NCBI RefSeq assembly: GCF_003970385.1
Contig: NZ_RXZH01000002.1
Span: 124,001-188,000 of the forward strand
Origin: Vibrio aquaticus
Lineage (GTDB): Bacteria > Pseudomonadota > Gammaproteobacteria > Enterobacterales > Vibrionaceae
Length of the DNA: 64,000 bases
Reading direction: 5' to 3'
Part shown: positions 55,152 to 63,534 of the stretch, piece by piece
How the letters are laid out: each line of letters starts with the position of its first letter
Position numbering within the stretch: position 1 is the stretch's first letter
Program-made: the position numbers and the translations under genes
The notes under the pieces: model-generated
Databases searched by the model: none
The model's input: only the letters and a program-made list of their open reading frames with translations
Told to the model about the DNA's origin: nothing

Positions 55152-55176
55152 TCAGCGCCGAATGACTCGGCGCTGA
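55152..55176. terminator. Terminator between convergent decR and tesB
   Basis: TCAGCGCCGA, loop ATGAC, TCGGCGCTGA: a 10-base perfect stem. CTTTTC follows on the minus strand; the plus side is weaker. Confidence 0.75.
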
Positions 55177-55203
55177 TAGGTTAATGCTACTCAGTGGTTA
55201 ATA

Positions 55204-56064
55204 TTACTCAGTAAAGCGCATTACGCCTTCTTGCACAGCACTTGCCACTAGATGACCTTGGCGGTTGTAGATTTCTCCGCGGACTAAACCACGAGTGTTG
55301 CTCGCTGTTGGGCTATCGATTACGTACAGCAGCCATTCATCCATCTTAAATGGGCGGTGGAACCAGATAGAGTGGTCGATGGTCGCGACTTGGAACTTTG
55401 GCGTCATCAGTGACACACCGTGAGGATGCAGTGCCGTCACCAAGAAGCCCCAGTCTGACGCATAGCCCAGTAAATACTGGTGGATCAGTTGGTTGTCTGG
55501 CATTTCGCCATTAGCTTTGATCCACAAATATTGTTTAGGCTCGACTTTCTGTGGTTTTAGTGGATTCACCACTGTAACAGGGCGCATTTCAATCGGCTTT
55601 TCACCGCAGAAGGTCTGCTTGAGTTTTTCTGGTAAGAAATCTGCGATTTTCGCAGCAAGTTCAGATTCTGACGCGTAGTTTTCTGGCCCTGGAATGTCTG
55701 GCATGGTGTTTTGGTGCTCAAAGCCAGGTGCCTCACCATGATACGAAGCCGTCAGATAGAAAATAGGTTTTCCGTTTTGGATTGCTTTCACTCGGCGAGT
55801 ACTGAAGCTTCGGCCGTCTCTTAGATTTTCTACATCGTAAATGATCGGCTTTTCAGGATCGCCAGGGTAAAGAAAGTAACTGTGAAAAGAATGAACAGTG
55901 CGATCTTCAGCTACCGTGTAACGAGCGGCAGAGAGCGCTTGGCCAATCACCTGCCCACCGTAGACTTGAGGTAAGCCCAAGTTTTCGCTTTGACCTCTGA
56001 ACAGTCCTTCCTCAAGTTTTTCCAATTGGAGTAAGTTCAATAACTCATTGAGAGGTTGACTCAT
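55204..56064 (-). CDS. tesB: Acyl-CoA thioesterase II
   Basis: 286 residues, a double hot-dog thioesterase hydrolysing medium and long acyl-Co[65 protein letters not shown] (ends of block) and [21 protein letters not shown] match E. coli TesB, with the catalytic Asp in the DHSIWFH strand. The order tesB-ybaY-atl is kept from E. coli. Confidence 0.95.
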   Translation of the reverse strand: MSQPLNELLNLLQLEKLEEGLFRGQSENLGLPQVYGGQVIGQALSAARYTVAEDRTVHSFHSYFLYPGDPEKPIIYDVENLRDGRSFSTRRVKAIQNGKPIFYLTASYHGEAPGFEHQNTMPDIPGPENYASESELAAKIADFLPEKLKQTFCGEKPIEMRPVTVVNPLKPQKVEPKQYLWIKANGEMPDNQLIHQYLLGYASDWGFLVTALHPHGVSLMTPKFQVATIDHSIWFHRPFKMDEWLLYVIDSPTASNTRGLVRGEIYNRQGHLVASAVQEGVMRFTE

Positions 56065-56255
56065 TGTGACTACCTTTTGTTAATTCCGATGAAATATCCT
56101 ACCCATTTGTAGGAAAAATAAAACAGTTGTTTGAATTTTAGGTCAGGATAGTGGGATTATCGTTAACCTGCTGTCAGGATTCGAATCAGCCTCATGACAA
56201 CTGAATATTGGATAATTATAATCATTATAAATTCAATAAGTCATAGGTTAGGTTT

Positions 56256-56684
56256 ATGAAAAAGGTTATCGCGTTAGCATCATCTCTACTACTAGGAACG
56301 GTTCTTATGGGCTGCCAGTCAGAAACGCCAGAGGTTGCTCAATCAGAAATTGAGAACATTACCGGTACTGTTGCTTATCGCGAACGCATTGCACTGCCAG
56401 ATAACGCAGTTGTTACAGTGACGCTGCAGGATGTGTCTTTAATGGATGCACCCGCAAAAGTGATCGCTAAGCACCGCTTTGAAACGGATGGTGCACAGGT
56501 GCCGTTCGAATTTGACTTGGCATACGACAGCGCGAAAATTGAAGCTCGTCACCGTTACAGCGTAAGCGCTCGCATTGAAGTCGACGGTAAACTGCGCTTT
56601 ACGACAGACACCTCTTACCCAGTGGTGACCGATGAGAACCAGACAGATAACGTTAACTTACGTCTGATCGGTGTCGGCCAGTAA
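56256..56684 (+). CDS. ybaY: YbaY-family lipoprotein
   Basis: 142 residues. A lipoprotein signal LLLGTVLMGC with Cys19 gives lipid attachment in the periplasm, and S follows as +2-like (CQSE), so the outer membrane is likely. The mature part (ITGTVAYRERIALPDNAVVTVTLQDVSL) is the YbaY/META-like beta domain. Function unknown. It lies between tesB and atl, as in E. coli. Upstream, 56065-56255 has no other gene. Confidence 0.88.
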   Translation: MKKVIALASSLLLGTVLMGCQSETPEVAQSEIENITGTVAYRERIALPDNAVVTVTLQDVSLMDAPAKVIAKHRFETDGAQVPFEFDLAYDSAKIEARHRYSVSARIEVDGKLRFTTDTSYPVVTDENQTDNVNLRLIGVGQ

Positions 56685-56704
56685 TGATTGATGAGGTGGT
56701 AGCA

Positions 56705-57007
56705 TTAAGGCTGCCACCTATATTTTCTCAGGCTCACCTTGCCATCAACTGACACTTCCACTCCCTCTTCTATTAACGCTTCTCTCTGACGAACCAAATC
56801 TTGGTCTTTGAGAGAGATTCGCCCTTGGCTATTTATTACGCGTTGCCAAGGCAAAGTGCTTTGCTCAGGTAGATTCCCCAACGCTTTACCTACATGACGG
56901 GCATATCCCGGGTAGCCTGCCAGTTTTGCGATCTCACCGTAAGTACTGACTTTTCCTATGGGAATTTGGTGAATTACCGCAAAGATTTGCATCAAAAACT
57001 GGTCCAT
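56705..57007 (-). CDS. atl: Alkyltransferase-like protein Atl
   Basis: 100 residues, homologous to the DNA-binding half of O6-methylguanine methyltransferase (PIGKVSTYGEIAKLAGYPGYARHVGKALGNLP). The acceptor cysteine is replaced: PWQRVINSQG in place of PCHRV, so it cannot accept a methyl group. ATL proteins flag O6-alkylguanine for nucleotide-excision repair. Its neighbours tesB and ybaY match the E. coli ybaZ context. Confidence 0.92.
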   Translation of the reverse strand: MDQFLMQIFAVIHQIPIGKVSTYGEIAKLAGYPGYARHVGKALGNLPEQSTLPWQRVINSQGRISLKDQDLVRQREALIEEGVEVSVDGKVSLRKYRWQP

Positions 57008-57056
57008 AATGATTTTGTCCTAGTACAGATTTCCAAGGAATGGATAAGGAGAGGGC

Positions 57057-57797
57057 ATGCTATTTTCCACGTTTCAATTCTTCGTAACAACACTGCTCGC
57101 GGTCGTTTGTGCGCGCGCAATCAGTCTAAGTGAAGGCGATATCCCAGTCCTTGCTTTGATAATACCTGCTTTATGGATTTTTCCACAAGGTGGCATTGTC
57201 GGTCTTCTTCTAATGGCGGCAATGACGGTCTATGGGTTAACGTTGCCTTATCAACCTATCACGCTCTCAGTCAGCTTGTGGGTGCTTTTCCCTCTGCTTA
57301 TGGTCGCCTTTTCAAAGCGAAGCAGTCTAGCCGTGGTACTCACTAGTGCATTGATTGTCACCACCTTAATGGTGGGCATTATGGTGACGCAAGCCGGTGA
57401 TAAACTTGGCGGTGAACCTATGGTGACCGTGGTTCAAACTTTAGCGGTGATTGTAATTTGGTGGTCAGCGTCACACTGGAAACCTTCTAGCAAACACAGT
57501 TGGTGGGCACTCGGTTTTATCTTACCGCTGTGGATGGCTGATCTCTCGTATGCGGTGTTAGTGGCGTTATCTATCACCGGTATTATGGCTTCGATGGAAA
57601 GCCTGTCACGTCTAAAGACATTTCGTTGGAGCAAGCTCTTATGTTGGACATTACCAACGGTAGGATTCGCTGCACTCGTCGTTACCCCCAGTATTGACGT
57701 TCCAAATCCTGTCTTTGTCGTTTGGTTGTGTTTACTAGGTACGGCTTGGATGACGGATTACATCTTGCGTAGTGCCGAAGAACATCAAGATATATAA
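57057..57797 (+). CDS. Membrane protein of unknown function
   Basis: 246 residues with about 7-8 hydrophobic helices (e.g. LIIPALWIFPQGGIVGLLLMAAM, SLWVLFPLLMVAF, LVVWLCLLG-like segments) and an acidic C-terminus EEHQDI. No named family is recognised. It starts 49 bases from atl, divergently, with AAGGAGAGGGC before the ATG. It precedes the CdgH-like cyclase by 162 bases and may be expressed with it. Confidence 0.7.
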   Translation: MLFSTFQFFVTTLLAVVCARAISLSEGDIPVLALIIPALWIFPQGGIVGLLLMAAMTVYGLTLPYQPITLSVSLWVLFPLLMVAFSKRSSLAVVLTSALIVTTLMVGIMVTQAGDKLGGEPMVTVVQTLAVIVIWWSASHWKPSSKHSWWALGFILPLWMADLSYAVLVALSITGIMASMESLSRLKTFRWSKLLCWTLPTVGFAALVVTPSIDVPNPVFVVWLCLLGTAWMTDYILRSAEEHQDI

Positions 57798-57959
57798 ACA
57801 GTAAAAATGTCACCAAATTGTTAATTAGATTTGGATATGCAACCCAGATATGGCAAGGTTGCTCTTTGTTTATACAGAGCAGCAGCCAGTCCGTCTTCTC
57901 TGTATATAAAAAGCAGCCAGTAGAGCTGCTCGTATAAATAGAGAAAGGATTTTCTGTAA

Positions 57960-59969
57960 ATGGTTAGTTTTTGGCGGTTGTTTGGCTTCGCTTTATTACT
58001 GTTACTTTCGTTCACTGCTCGTGGACAAACCACATACAAAGTGGCAATGGAAGAAGATGACGTGGTAACCCGAACGTTATTTGATGCCGTTGCCGCTAAC
58101 CTCAATATCACCATCAGCTATGTCTATTACCCGAGCTTCAATGCCATTCTCAACGCGGTGAAAACGGGAGAGAGTGATTTTGCTGCGAATGTAACCTTTA
58201 CGGACCAACGAGCAGAAACACTGTCATTTTCTAGTCCTACCAATATTGAATACACTTATCTATATAGCTCTAGCAACGCGACTCTAGACTCCGTTGAAGT
58301 GATAGGCGTTCCTACAGGGACAATATATGGAGAACTGGTTCGTGCACACTATCCTAATATCCGTCAGATAGAGTACCAAGGACATCAACACGCTCGAGAA
58401 CTGTTAGAGTCAAAAGAAGTAGAAGGTGTGATTGACGCGATCAATCAACTTAAGCCCATGCTGTTGGCAGGGTTTGATGCGCAACTGCTCAATCATCAAC
58501 TGTCTATTAAGCCGGTTTCAATTGTGACCGCAAAGGGCAACAATGCACAAATGCTAAAACGGATAGAGTTTCATGTCCGCAGTGCACCAATGCAAAAGCG
58601 CTTAAGAGAATCGGTTAAGTCATACCAATTCGAACTCCGACAGCAAGCGTTGCGTCAGTCGGTATTAGAAAGCGGAATTGACCTGACCAAATCGATTAAA
58701 GTCAAACTTGATGGCGTAGGGCAATATTCAACCTATCATCATGATGGCACCATTACTGGCATTAGCGCCGATGTTGTTCAGCAAGCGTGTACGATCTTAC
58801 TACTTAAATGTGACATCGTTAGCCACGCTGAAGAAACGTGGGAGAGCATGTATCAAGACTTGTTGGAGAAAAAAATCGATATTCTGGCGCCGCTTGTTGT
58901 GTCGGAACAACGTAAACCTCTTGTCGAGTACAGTGACGCTTATTACTTTCCTGAAGTAGTCATGGTAAAGCGTGCAGGGTATAAGCCTAACGTCTACAGC
59001 AATGTATCGGAGCTTATCGTTGAAGACATTGGTGTTGTGAAGGAAGACTTCTTTGCCACCTTGCTCTCACAGCAACTGCCTAACAAGCCATTACACACCT
59101 ATTCAAATGTTGATGAAATCTTTACGGCCCTATTAAAAGGTGACGTTGACTACATGGCGATCAGCCGTGCCAATTTCAATAAAAACTTACGCGAGTCAGA
59201 GGCATTGATCTCTTTAGAGGAGGACACCGGGATTGGTGGGTTTTATCGCTCTGACATCGCAATTGGGTTCGCCAAAAATGAAACAGGAAAAACGTTAGCG
59301 GGCTTGTTCAGCTTAGCGCTCAAAATGATTGATACTCGACAAATCATTGAGAAGTACGACTATCGGCCAAATTGGAAAGCAACATTGCAGGCGGAAAAAA
59401 AGTTCTCTAGTAGTACGCAAATTCTGTTTGGCTTGATGGTAAGCCTTTTGATGATCATTGCGTCGTACCTTCACAGCCAATCTAATACTGACCCTCTAAC
59501 CCGTTTAAAGAACCGACGAGCGTTACATCAAAAATATCGCAAGGGAGTGTACCCGACAGAATCGTTGGTTTACTTAGATGTAAATCGTTTTAAACGAATT
59601 AATGATACCTATGGTCATGACATAGGTGACCAAGTTCTAGTCAGTGTTGCTCGGCATGTAGAGCGCCTCTGGGATGGACGATGCTACCGCATAGGCGGTG
59701 ATGAGTTTATCTTAGTGGGTAAAGTGACAGAATCTACGTTGAGTAGGATAATAAGCAAGATGAAGTCGCTGGATTTCGCTTCTTTGGACCAACAAGTTGC
59801 TTTCAAGGTTACTCTCGCATTAGGTGTTTCTTCTTCAAGAAATGAAATAATGCCTTTACAGAAAGTGATGGGAGAGGCTGATAGAGCGATGTACTTAAAC
59901 AAGAAAGCCACTGAAAATCCAGATAGTGAAGACAATCAGCATGATAATGTTGTTCATTATTTGAATTAG
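57960..59969 (+). CDS. cdgH: CdgH-like diguanylate cyclase with periplasmic binding domains
   Basis: 669 residues. A signal peptide (SFWRLFGFALLLLLSFTARG) is followed by two tandem SBP_bac_3-like domains (about 26-225 and 230-475; TTYKVAMEEDD and IKVKLDGVGQYSTY), one membrane helix (about 487-505) and a GGDEF domain. The GGDEF motif is intact at 579-583 (YRIGGDEFILVG), with DPLTRLKNRRAL. The domain order is that of V. cholerae CdgH (VC1067), which promotes biofilm. The surrounding genes also match the order I remember there (desulfhydrase-like, Lrp, tesB, lipoprotein, Atl, membrane protein). The ligand of the binding domains is unknown. Confidence 0.85.
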   Translation: MVSFWRLFGFALLLLLSFTARGQTTYKVAMEEDDVVTRTLFDAVAANLNITISYVYYPSFNAILNAVKTGESDFAANVTFTDQRAETLSFSSPTNIEYTYLYSSSNATLDSVEVIGVPTGTIYGELVRAHYPNIRQIEYQGHQHARELLESKEVEGVIDAINQLKPMLLAGFDAQLLNHQLSIKPVSIVTAKGNNAQMLKRIEFHVRSAPMQKRLRESVKSYQFELRQQALRQSVLESGIDLTKSIKVKLDGVGQYSTYHHDGTITGISADVVQQACTILLLKCDIVSHAEETWESMYQDLLEKKIDILAPLVVSEQRKPLVEYSDAYYFPEVVMVKRAGYKPNVYSNVSELIVEDIGVVKEDFFATLLSQQLPNKPLHTYSNVDEIFTALLKGDVDYMAISRANFNKNLRESEALISLEEDTGIGGFYRSDIAIGFAKNETGKTLAGLFSLALKMIDTRQIIEKYDYRPNWKATLQAEKKFSSSTQILFGLMVSLLMIIASYLHSQSNTDPLTRLKNRRALHQKYRKGVYPTESLVYLDVNRFKRINDTYGHDIGDQVLVSVARHVERLWDGRCYRIGGDEFILVGKVTESTLSRIISKMKSLDFASLDQQVAFKVTLALGVSSSRNEIMPLQKVMGEADRAMYLNKKATENPDSEDNQHDNVVHYLN

Positions 59970-60023
59970 TGGTTACTCCCTAAGCAGTTGAATAGGAAAG
60001 ATGCTTTTTATTGTTTGTTTCGC

Positions 60024-60052
60024 TTGAAATCAGCCTAAGGATACTTGATAAT
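60024..60052 (+). promoter_or_regulatory. Promoter of the 4.5S RNA gene
   Basis: TTGAAA (60024-60029), a 17-base spacer, then GATAAT (60047-60052): a strong sigma-70 promoter. Transcription should begin near 60059, giving a leader of about 34 bases. Confidence 0.75.
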
Positions 60053-60092
60053 CCTCATCACTCCTTAGCGATGCTAAGGAAACAGAATCTAT

Positions 60093-60198
60093 GGAGGCCC
60101 TGGTCCTCCCGCAACAATAGCTCGTGAACTCGGTCAGGTCCGGAAGGAAGCAGCCGCAGCGAGTGACTTGTGTGCCGGGATGTGGCTGGGGCTTCCAC
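60093..60198 (+). ncRNA. ffs: 4.5S RNA of the signal recognition particle
   Basis: The conserved SRP core GGTCAGGTCCGGAAGGAAGC and AGC...TGTGCCGGGATG are present, with the tip GGAA loop and the A-rich internal loop. Ends pair: GGAGGCCC (60093-60100) with GGGCTTCC (60189-60196). Total about 100-108 nt. It binds Ffh to target membrane proteins to the translocon. The leader contains a CCTTAGC-GAT-GCTAAGG hairpin (60063-60079), to be removed by RNase P as in E. coli. A terminator follows. Confidence 0.97.
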
Positions 60199-60204
60199 CC
60201 ATTC

Positions 60205-60232
60205 AAAACGCCGCTTTTATTAGCGGCGTTTT
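60205..60232 (+). terminator. Terminator after ffs
   Basis: AAAACGCCGC, short loop, GCGGCGTTTT then TTG. Confidence 0.9.
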
Positions 60233-60789
60233 GCTATCTGAAGAAACTCAACCCTTCACGACCAGCGTGTCCGACAGTGACCAAAGAATAAAATTGTTCA
60301 AACCATAGATAGACATAAATTCTTGGCTCAATCTTCCAAATTTTTGACTGCGATAATTAAAAGTTTCCGCCAGTGATTAAGTTCACATTACTTCCATTTC
60401 TTCTAGATAAATGTAGGTTAATGTTATCTAGATTGCATAAGTTTTGTTAATTTTCCGTACAATATCTAGCATAAGATGCTGCTGAAAAGTGTCTTATTAG
60501 ATAAAGTGGCACTTCAATCTAGTAATCGTAGGTTTGATGATTAGATCAACTGGGATTTTTCTTATTTATAGAGATTATTACCAGAATGTTGATGTATTCA
60601 GCGAATTATACGATTTTTTGCTACATTTTTATGGCAAATTACTTCAATGATTGATAATGTGTGCCGCAATCTTTGTAAGGTTTTAGATTTTTGTGCTCAT
60701 TTTTTAAGCTAAATAAATCTAAATCACTACCGTTCGAGTGAACTTGCAAAGAAGTCATGGATGCAAATGAAAAACTTGGAGTTTTACGC
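60233..60789. other. Long upstream region of oppA
   Basis: 557 bases without a convincing gene. It holds a CRP-like site (60372-60387), a possible TACAAT -10 near 60460, and an ATAAGA...TCTTAT inverted repeat (about 60470-60496). Short frames (e.g. ATG 60647, 21 codons) lack ribosome sites. A long leader could be subject to small-RNA control such as GcvB, but I cannot see the pairing. Confidence 0.4.
60372..60387. promoter_or_regulatory. CRP-like site upstream of oppA
   Basis: AGTGA-TTAAGT-TCACA, both arms at 6-base spacing, one of ten consensus positions off. About 400 bases from the oppA start. Confidence 0.45.
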
Positions 60790-62460
60790 ATGTATAAGAA
60801 CAAAATTACACGCGCGCTATTTGTTGGCGCTGGTCTTTCTCTAGCCCTTACTGGTTGCGGTGACAAACCAGAAGAAAAACAGGCTACTCAACCAGCACCG
60901 GCCCCTGAAGCTAAAACCGAATCTCAAAAAGTAGAGTTAGCTGCAGTACAAGAACTTGTTCGTGGTAACGGTACTGAAGTTGCTACAATCGACCCGCACA
61001 AATCTCAAGGTGTTCCAGAATCTCACGTGATTCGCGACTTACTTGAAGGCTTGGTAAACCAAGATGCAGAAGGTAACACTATCCCTGGTGTTGCTGAATC
61101 TTGGGAAACAACAGACAACAAAACATTCACTTTCAAACTACGCAAAGACGCAAAATGGTCTAACGGCGATCCAGTAACAGCTGGCGATTTCGTTTACTCA
61201 TTCCAGCGCGCAGTTGATCCAAACACCGCTTCTCCATACGCTTGGTACATGGAATACACCAAGATGGTTAACGCGAAAGACATCGTTGCAGGCAAAAAGG
61301 ACAAATCTGAGTTAGGTGTTAAAGCGGTTGATGATCACACGCTAGTCGTTGAGCTAGAAACTGCAGTACCTTACTTCGTAATGATGATGGGTCACACAAC
61401 TGTTAAAGCTGTTCACCAGCCTACAGTTGAAAAGTACGGTGACCAGTGGACTAAGCCAGAAAACTTCGTTGGTAACGGCGCGTTTGTTGTTGATAATTGG
61501 GTTGTGAACGAGCGTCTGGTGCTTAAGCGTAATGAACAGTACTGGGATAATGCTGACACTAAGCTAAACAAAGTAACGTTCCTACCTATTGAGAACCAAG
61601 TTGCTGAAATGAACCGCTTCCTAGCAGGCGAGATCGATTTCACTAATGAACTACCAGTAGAGCACTTCAAACGTCTGAAGAAAGAGCACAACGAATCTGT
61701 TTCTGTAACGGGTAACCTGTGTACTTACTACTACATCTTCAACACGAAGAAAGCACCATTTGATGATGTGCGTGTTCGTCAAGCGATCTCTTACGCTATC
61801 GACCGTAACATCGTGACTGACGCTATCCTAGCGCAAGGTCAAAAACCAGCTTACTTCCTAACTCCAGAGATCACTGCAGGCTTCAACCCAGAAATGCCAG
61901 CTTACGGTCAAATGACTCAGGGAGAGCGTGACGCTAAAGCGGCGCAACTACTAGAAGAAGCTGGCTTCGGTAAAGATAACCCACTTAAGTTCAACCTTCT
62001 TTACAACACGTCTGAAAACCACAAGAAGATTGCGGTAGCGCTAGGTTCTATGTGGAAGAAGACACTTGGTCTAGATGTTACACTTGAAAACCAAGAGTGG
62101 AAAACGTACCTATCTTCTAAAGATTCAGGTGACTTCGAAGTTGCACGTGCCGGTTGGTGTGGTGACTACAACGAAGCATCATCTTTCCTAACTCTAATGA
62201 AGAGCAACAACACAACTGGTGGTGTTCACTACGATAGCCAAGCTTACGATGAGATCATGACTAAGGCGATTGCGGCTAAGTCTGATGAAGAGCGTCAAGC
62301 ACTTTACCTAGAAGCTGAGAAGCTACTGGCAAAAGACATGCCTATCGCACCTATCTACCAGTACGTGAAATCACGTCTACTATCTCCTAAGGTTGGCGGC
62401 TTCCCAGCTGAGAACCCAGAAGAGAAGATCTACTCGAAAGATCTTTACATCATCAAGTAA
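60790..62460 (+). CDS. oppA: Oligopeptide ABC transporter substrate-binding lipoprotein
   Basis: 556 residues from ATG 60790, with GGAG 8 bases upstream. The signal ends in LSLALTGC, a lipobox with Cys22 as the lipidated residue, unlike soluble OppA of E. coli. The SBP_bac_5 fold is seen in TEVATIDPHKSQGVPESHVIRDLLEGL, KLRKDAKWSNGDPVTAGDFVYSFQRAVDP and FDDVRVRQAISYAIDR. It captures peptides in the periplasm for OppBCDF. Very strong codon bias. A hairpin then oppB follow. Confidence 0.94.
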   Translation: MYKNKITRALFVGAGLSLALTGCGDKPEEKQATQPAPAPEAKTESQKVELAAVQELVRGNGTEVATIDPHKSQGVPESHVIRDLLEGLVNQDAEGNTIPGVAESWETTDNKTFTFKLRKDAKWSNGDPVTAGDFVYSFQRAVDPNTASPYAWYMEYTKMVNAKDIVAGKKDKSELGVKAVDDHTLVVELETAVPYFVMMMGHTTVKAVHQPTVEKYGDQWTKPENFVGNGAFVVDNWVVNERLVLKRNEQYWDNADTKLNKVTFLPIENQVAEMNRFLAGEIDFTNELPVEHFKRLKKEHNESVSVTGNLCTYYYIFNTKKAPFDDVRVRQAISYAIDRNIVTDAILAQGQKPAYFLTPEITAGFNPEMPAYGQMTQGERDAKAAQLLEEAGFGKDNPLKFNLLYNTSENHKKIAVALGSMWKKTLGLDVTLENQEWKTYLSSKDSGDFEVARAGWCGDYNEASSFLTLMKSNNTTGGVHYDSQAYDEIMTKAIAAKSDEERQALYLEAEKLLAKDMPIAPIYQYVKSRLLSPKVGGFPAENPEEKIYSKDLYIIK

Positions 62461-62490
62461 TTCTTGAACTGATAGAACTATAAAAATATT

Positions 62491-62521
62491 GGCCTGCATG
62501 TGAGAAATCGCATGCAGTGCC
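62491..62521 (+). repeat. Hairpin between oppA and oppB
   Basis: GGCCTGCATG (62491-62500) and CATGCAGTGCC (62511-62521) pair with one bulge. No T run follows. It probably stabilises oppA message and lowers oppB expression. Confidence 0.6.
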
Positions 62522-62598
62522 TCTCTTCAACCTAAATTCTTAGAAATTTAGTTGATACCTTTCCATTTTTAATTGTCACAGACTGAAAGAGTGAGTTT

Positions 62599-63519
62599 AT
62601 GCTTAAATTCATCGCTAAAAGGATATTTGAGGCGATCCCAACAATGTTGGTTTTGATCACCGTATCTTTCTTTCTCATGCGTTTCGCACCGGGTAACCCA
62701 TTCTCAAGCGAGCGTCCATTACCACCAGAAGTTATGGCGAACATCGAGGCTAAATACGGCCTAGATAAGCCAGTATTCGAGCAATACACAACTTACTTAA
62801 CTAACGTTATCCAGGGTGATTTCGGTCCTTCGTTTAAGTACCTTGATTACACAGTAAATGAGCTAATTTCGGTTGCTCTACCTGTATCAGCTAAAGTTGG
62901 CTTTATTGCCTTTATCTTTACGTTAATCATGGGGGTCACGGTCGGTACCATTGCCGCACTGAAGCAGAACACCTGGATTGACTATACAATCATGTCGACG
63001 GCGATGCTTGGTGTTGTAATGCCATCGTTCGTACTTGCACCAGCCCTTATCTACCTGTTCTCTCTTCACTGGAATTTATTCCCAGCAGGTGGTTGGCATG
63101 ATGGCAGCTTCAAATATCTCGTGCTTCCCGTTATCGGTATGTCACTGCTGTACGTTGCAACATTCGCACGTATTACCCGCGGCTCGATGATTGAAACACT
63201 GAACAGTAACTTCATTCGTACGGCACGTGCGAAAGGTCTGAGTTACCGTTACATCATTCTTAAACACGCACTTAAACCTGCGCTACTTCCTGTTGTTTCA
63301 TACATGGGCCCAGCGTTCGTAGGTATCATCACAGGTTCGGTTGTTATCGAAACGATCTTCGGTCTACCGGGCATCGGTAAGCTGTTCGTAAACGCAGCCT
63401 TTAACCGTGACTACTCGCTAGTAATGGGTGTAACCATCCTGATTGGTTTCCTATTCATCCTATTCAACGCGATTGTAGATATTCTACTTGCAATGATTGA
63501 CCCGAAAATTCGCTACTAA
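62599..63519 (+). CDS. oppB: Oligopeptide ABC transporter permease OppB
   Basis: 306 residues with six membrane helices. The EAA-like coupling motif is in SMIETLNSNFIRTARAKGLSYRYIILKHALKPALLPVVSY, which contacts the ATPases. MLKFIAKRIFEAIPTMLVLITVSFFLMRFAPGNPF is the usual OppB N-terminus (ends given). It forms the channel with OppC in the inner membrane. Confidence 0.96.
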   Translation: MLKFIAKRIFEAIPTMLVLITVSFFLMRFAPGNPFSSERPLPPEVMANIEAKYGLDKPVFEQYTTYLTNVIQGDFGPSFKYLDYTVNELISVALPVSAKVGFIAFIFTLIMGVTVGTIAALKQNTWIDYTIMSTAMLGVVMPSFVLAPALIYLFSLHWNLFPAGGWHDGSFKYLVLPVIGMSLLYVATFARITRGSMIETLNSNFIRTARAKGLSYRYIILKHALKPALLPVVSYMGPAFVGIITGSVVIETIFGLPGIGKLFVNAAFNRDYSLVMGVTILIGFLFILFNAIVDILLAMIDPKIRY

Positions 63520-63534
63520 CAGGGACGTTTGGTT

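Noticed and set aside
57798..57959. Repeated GCAGCCAGT words and a TGCTCT...AGAGCA pairing before cdgH
   Set aside because: Short and irregular; no consistent repeat unit and no T run, so not called as an element.
60647..60712. 21-codon frame upstream of oppA
   Set aside because: No Shine-Dalgarno and no hydrophobic or other recognisable pattern.
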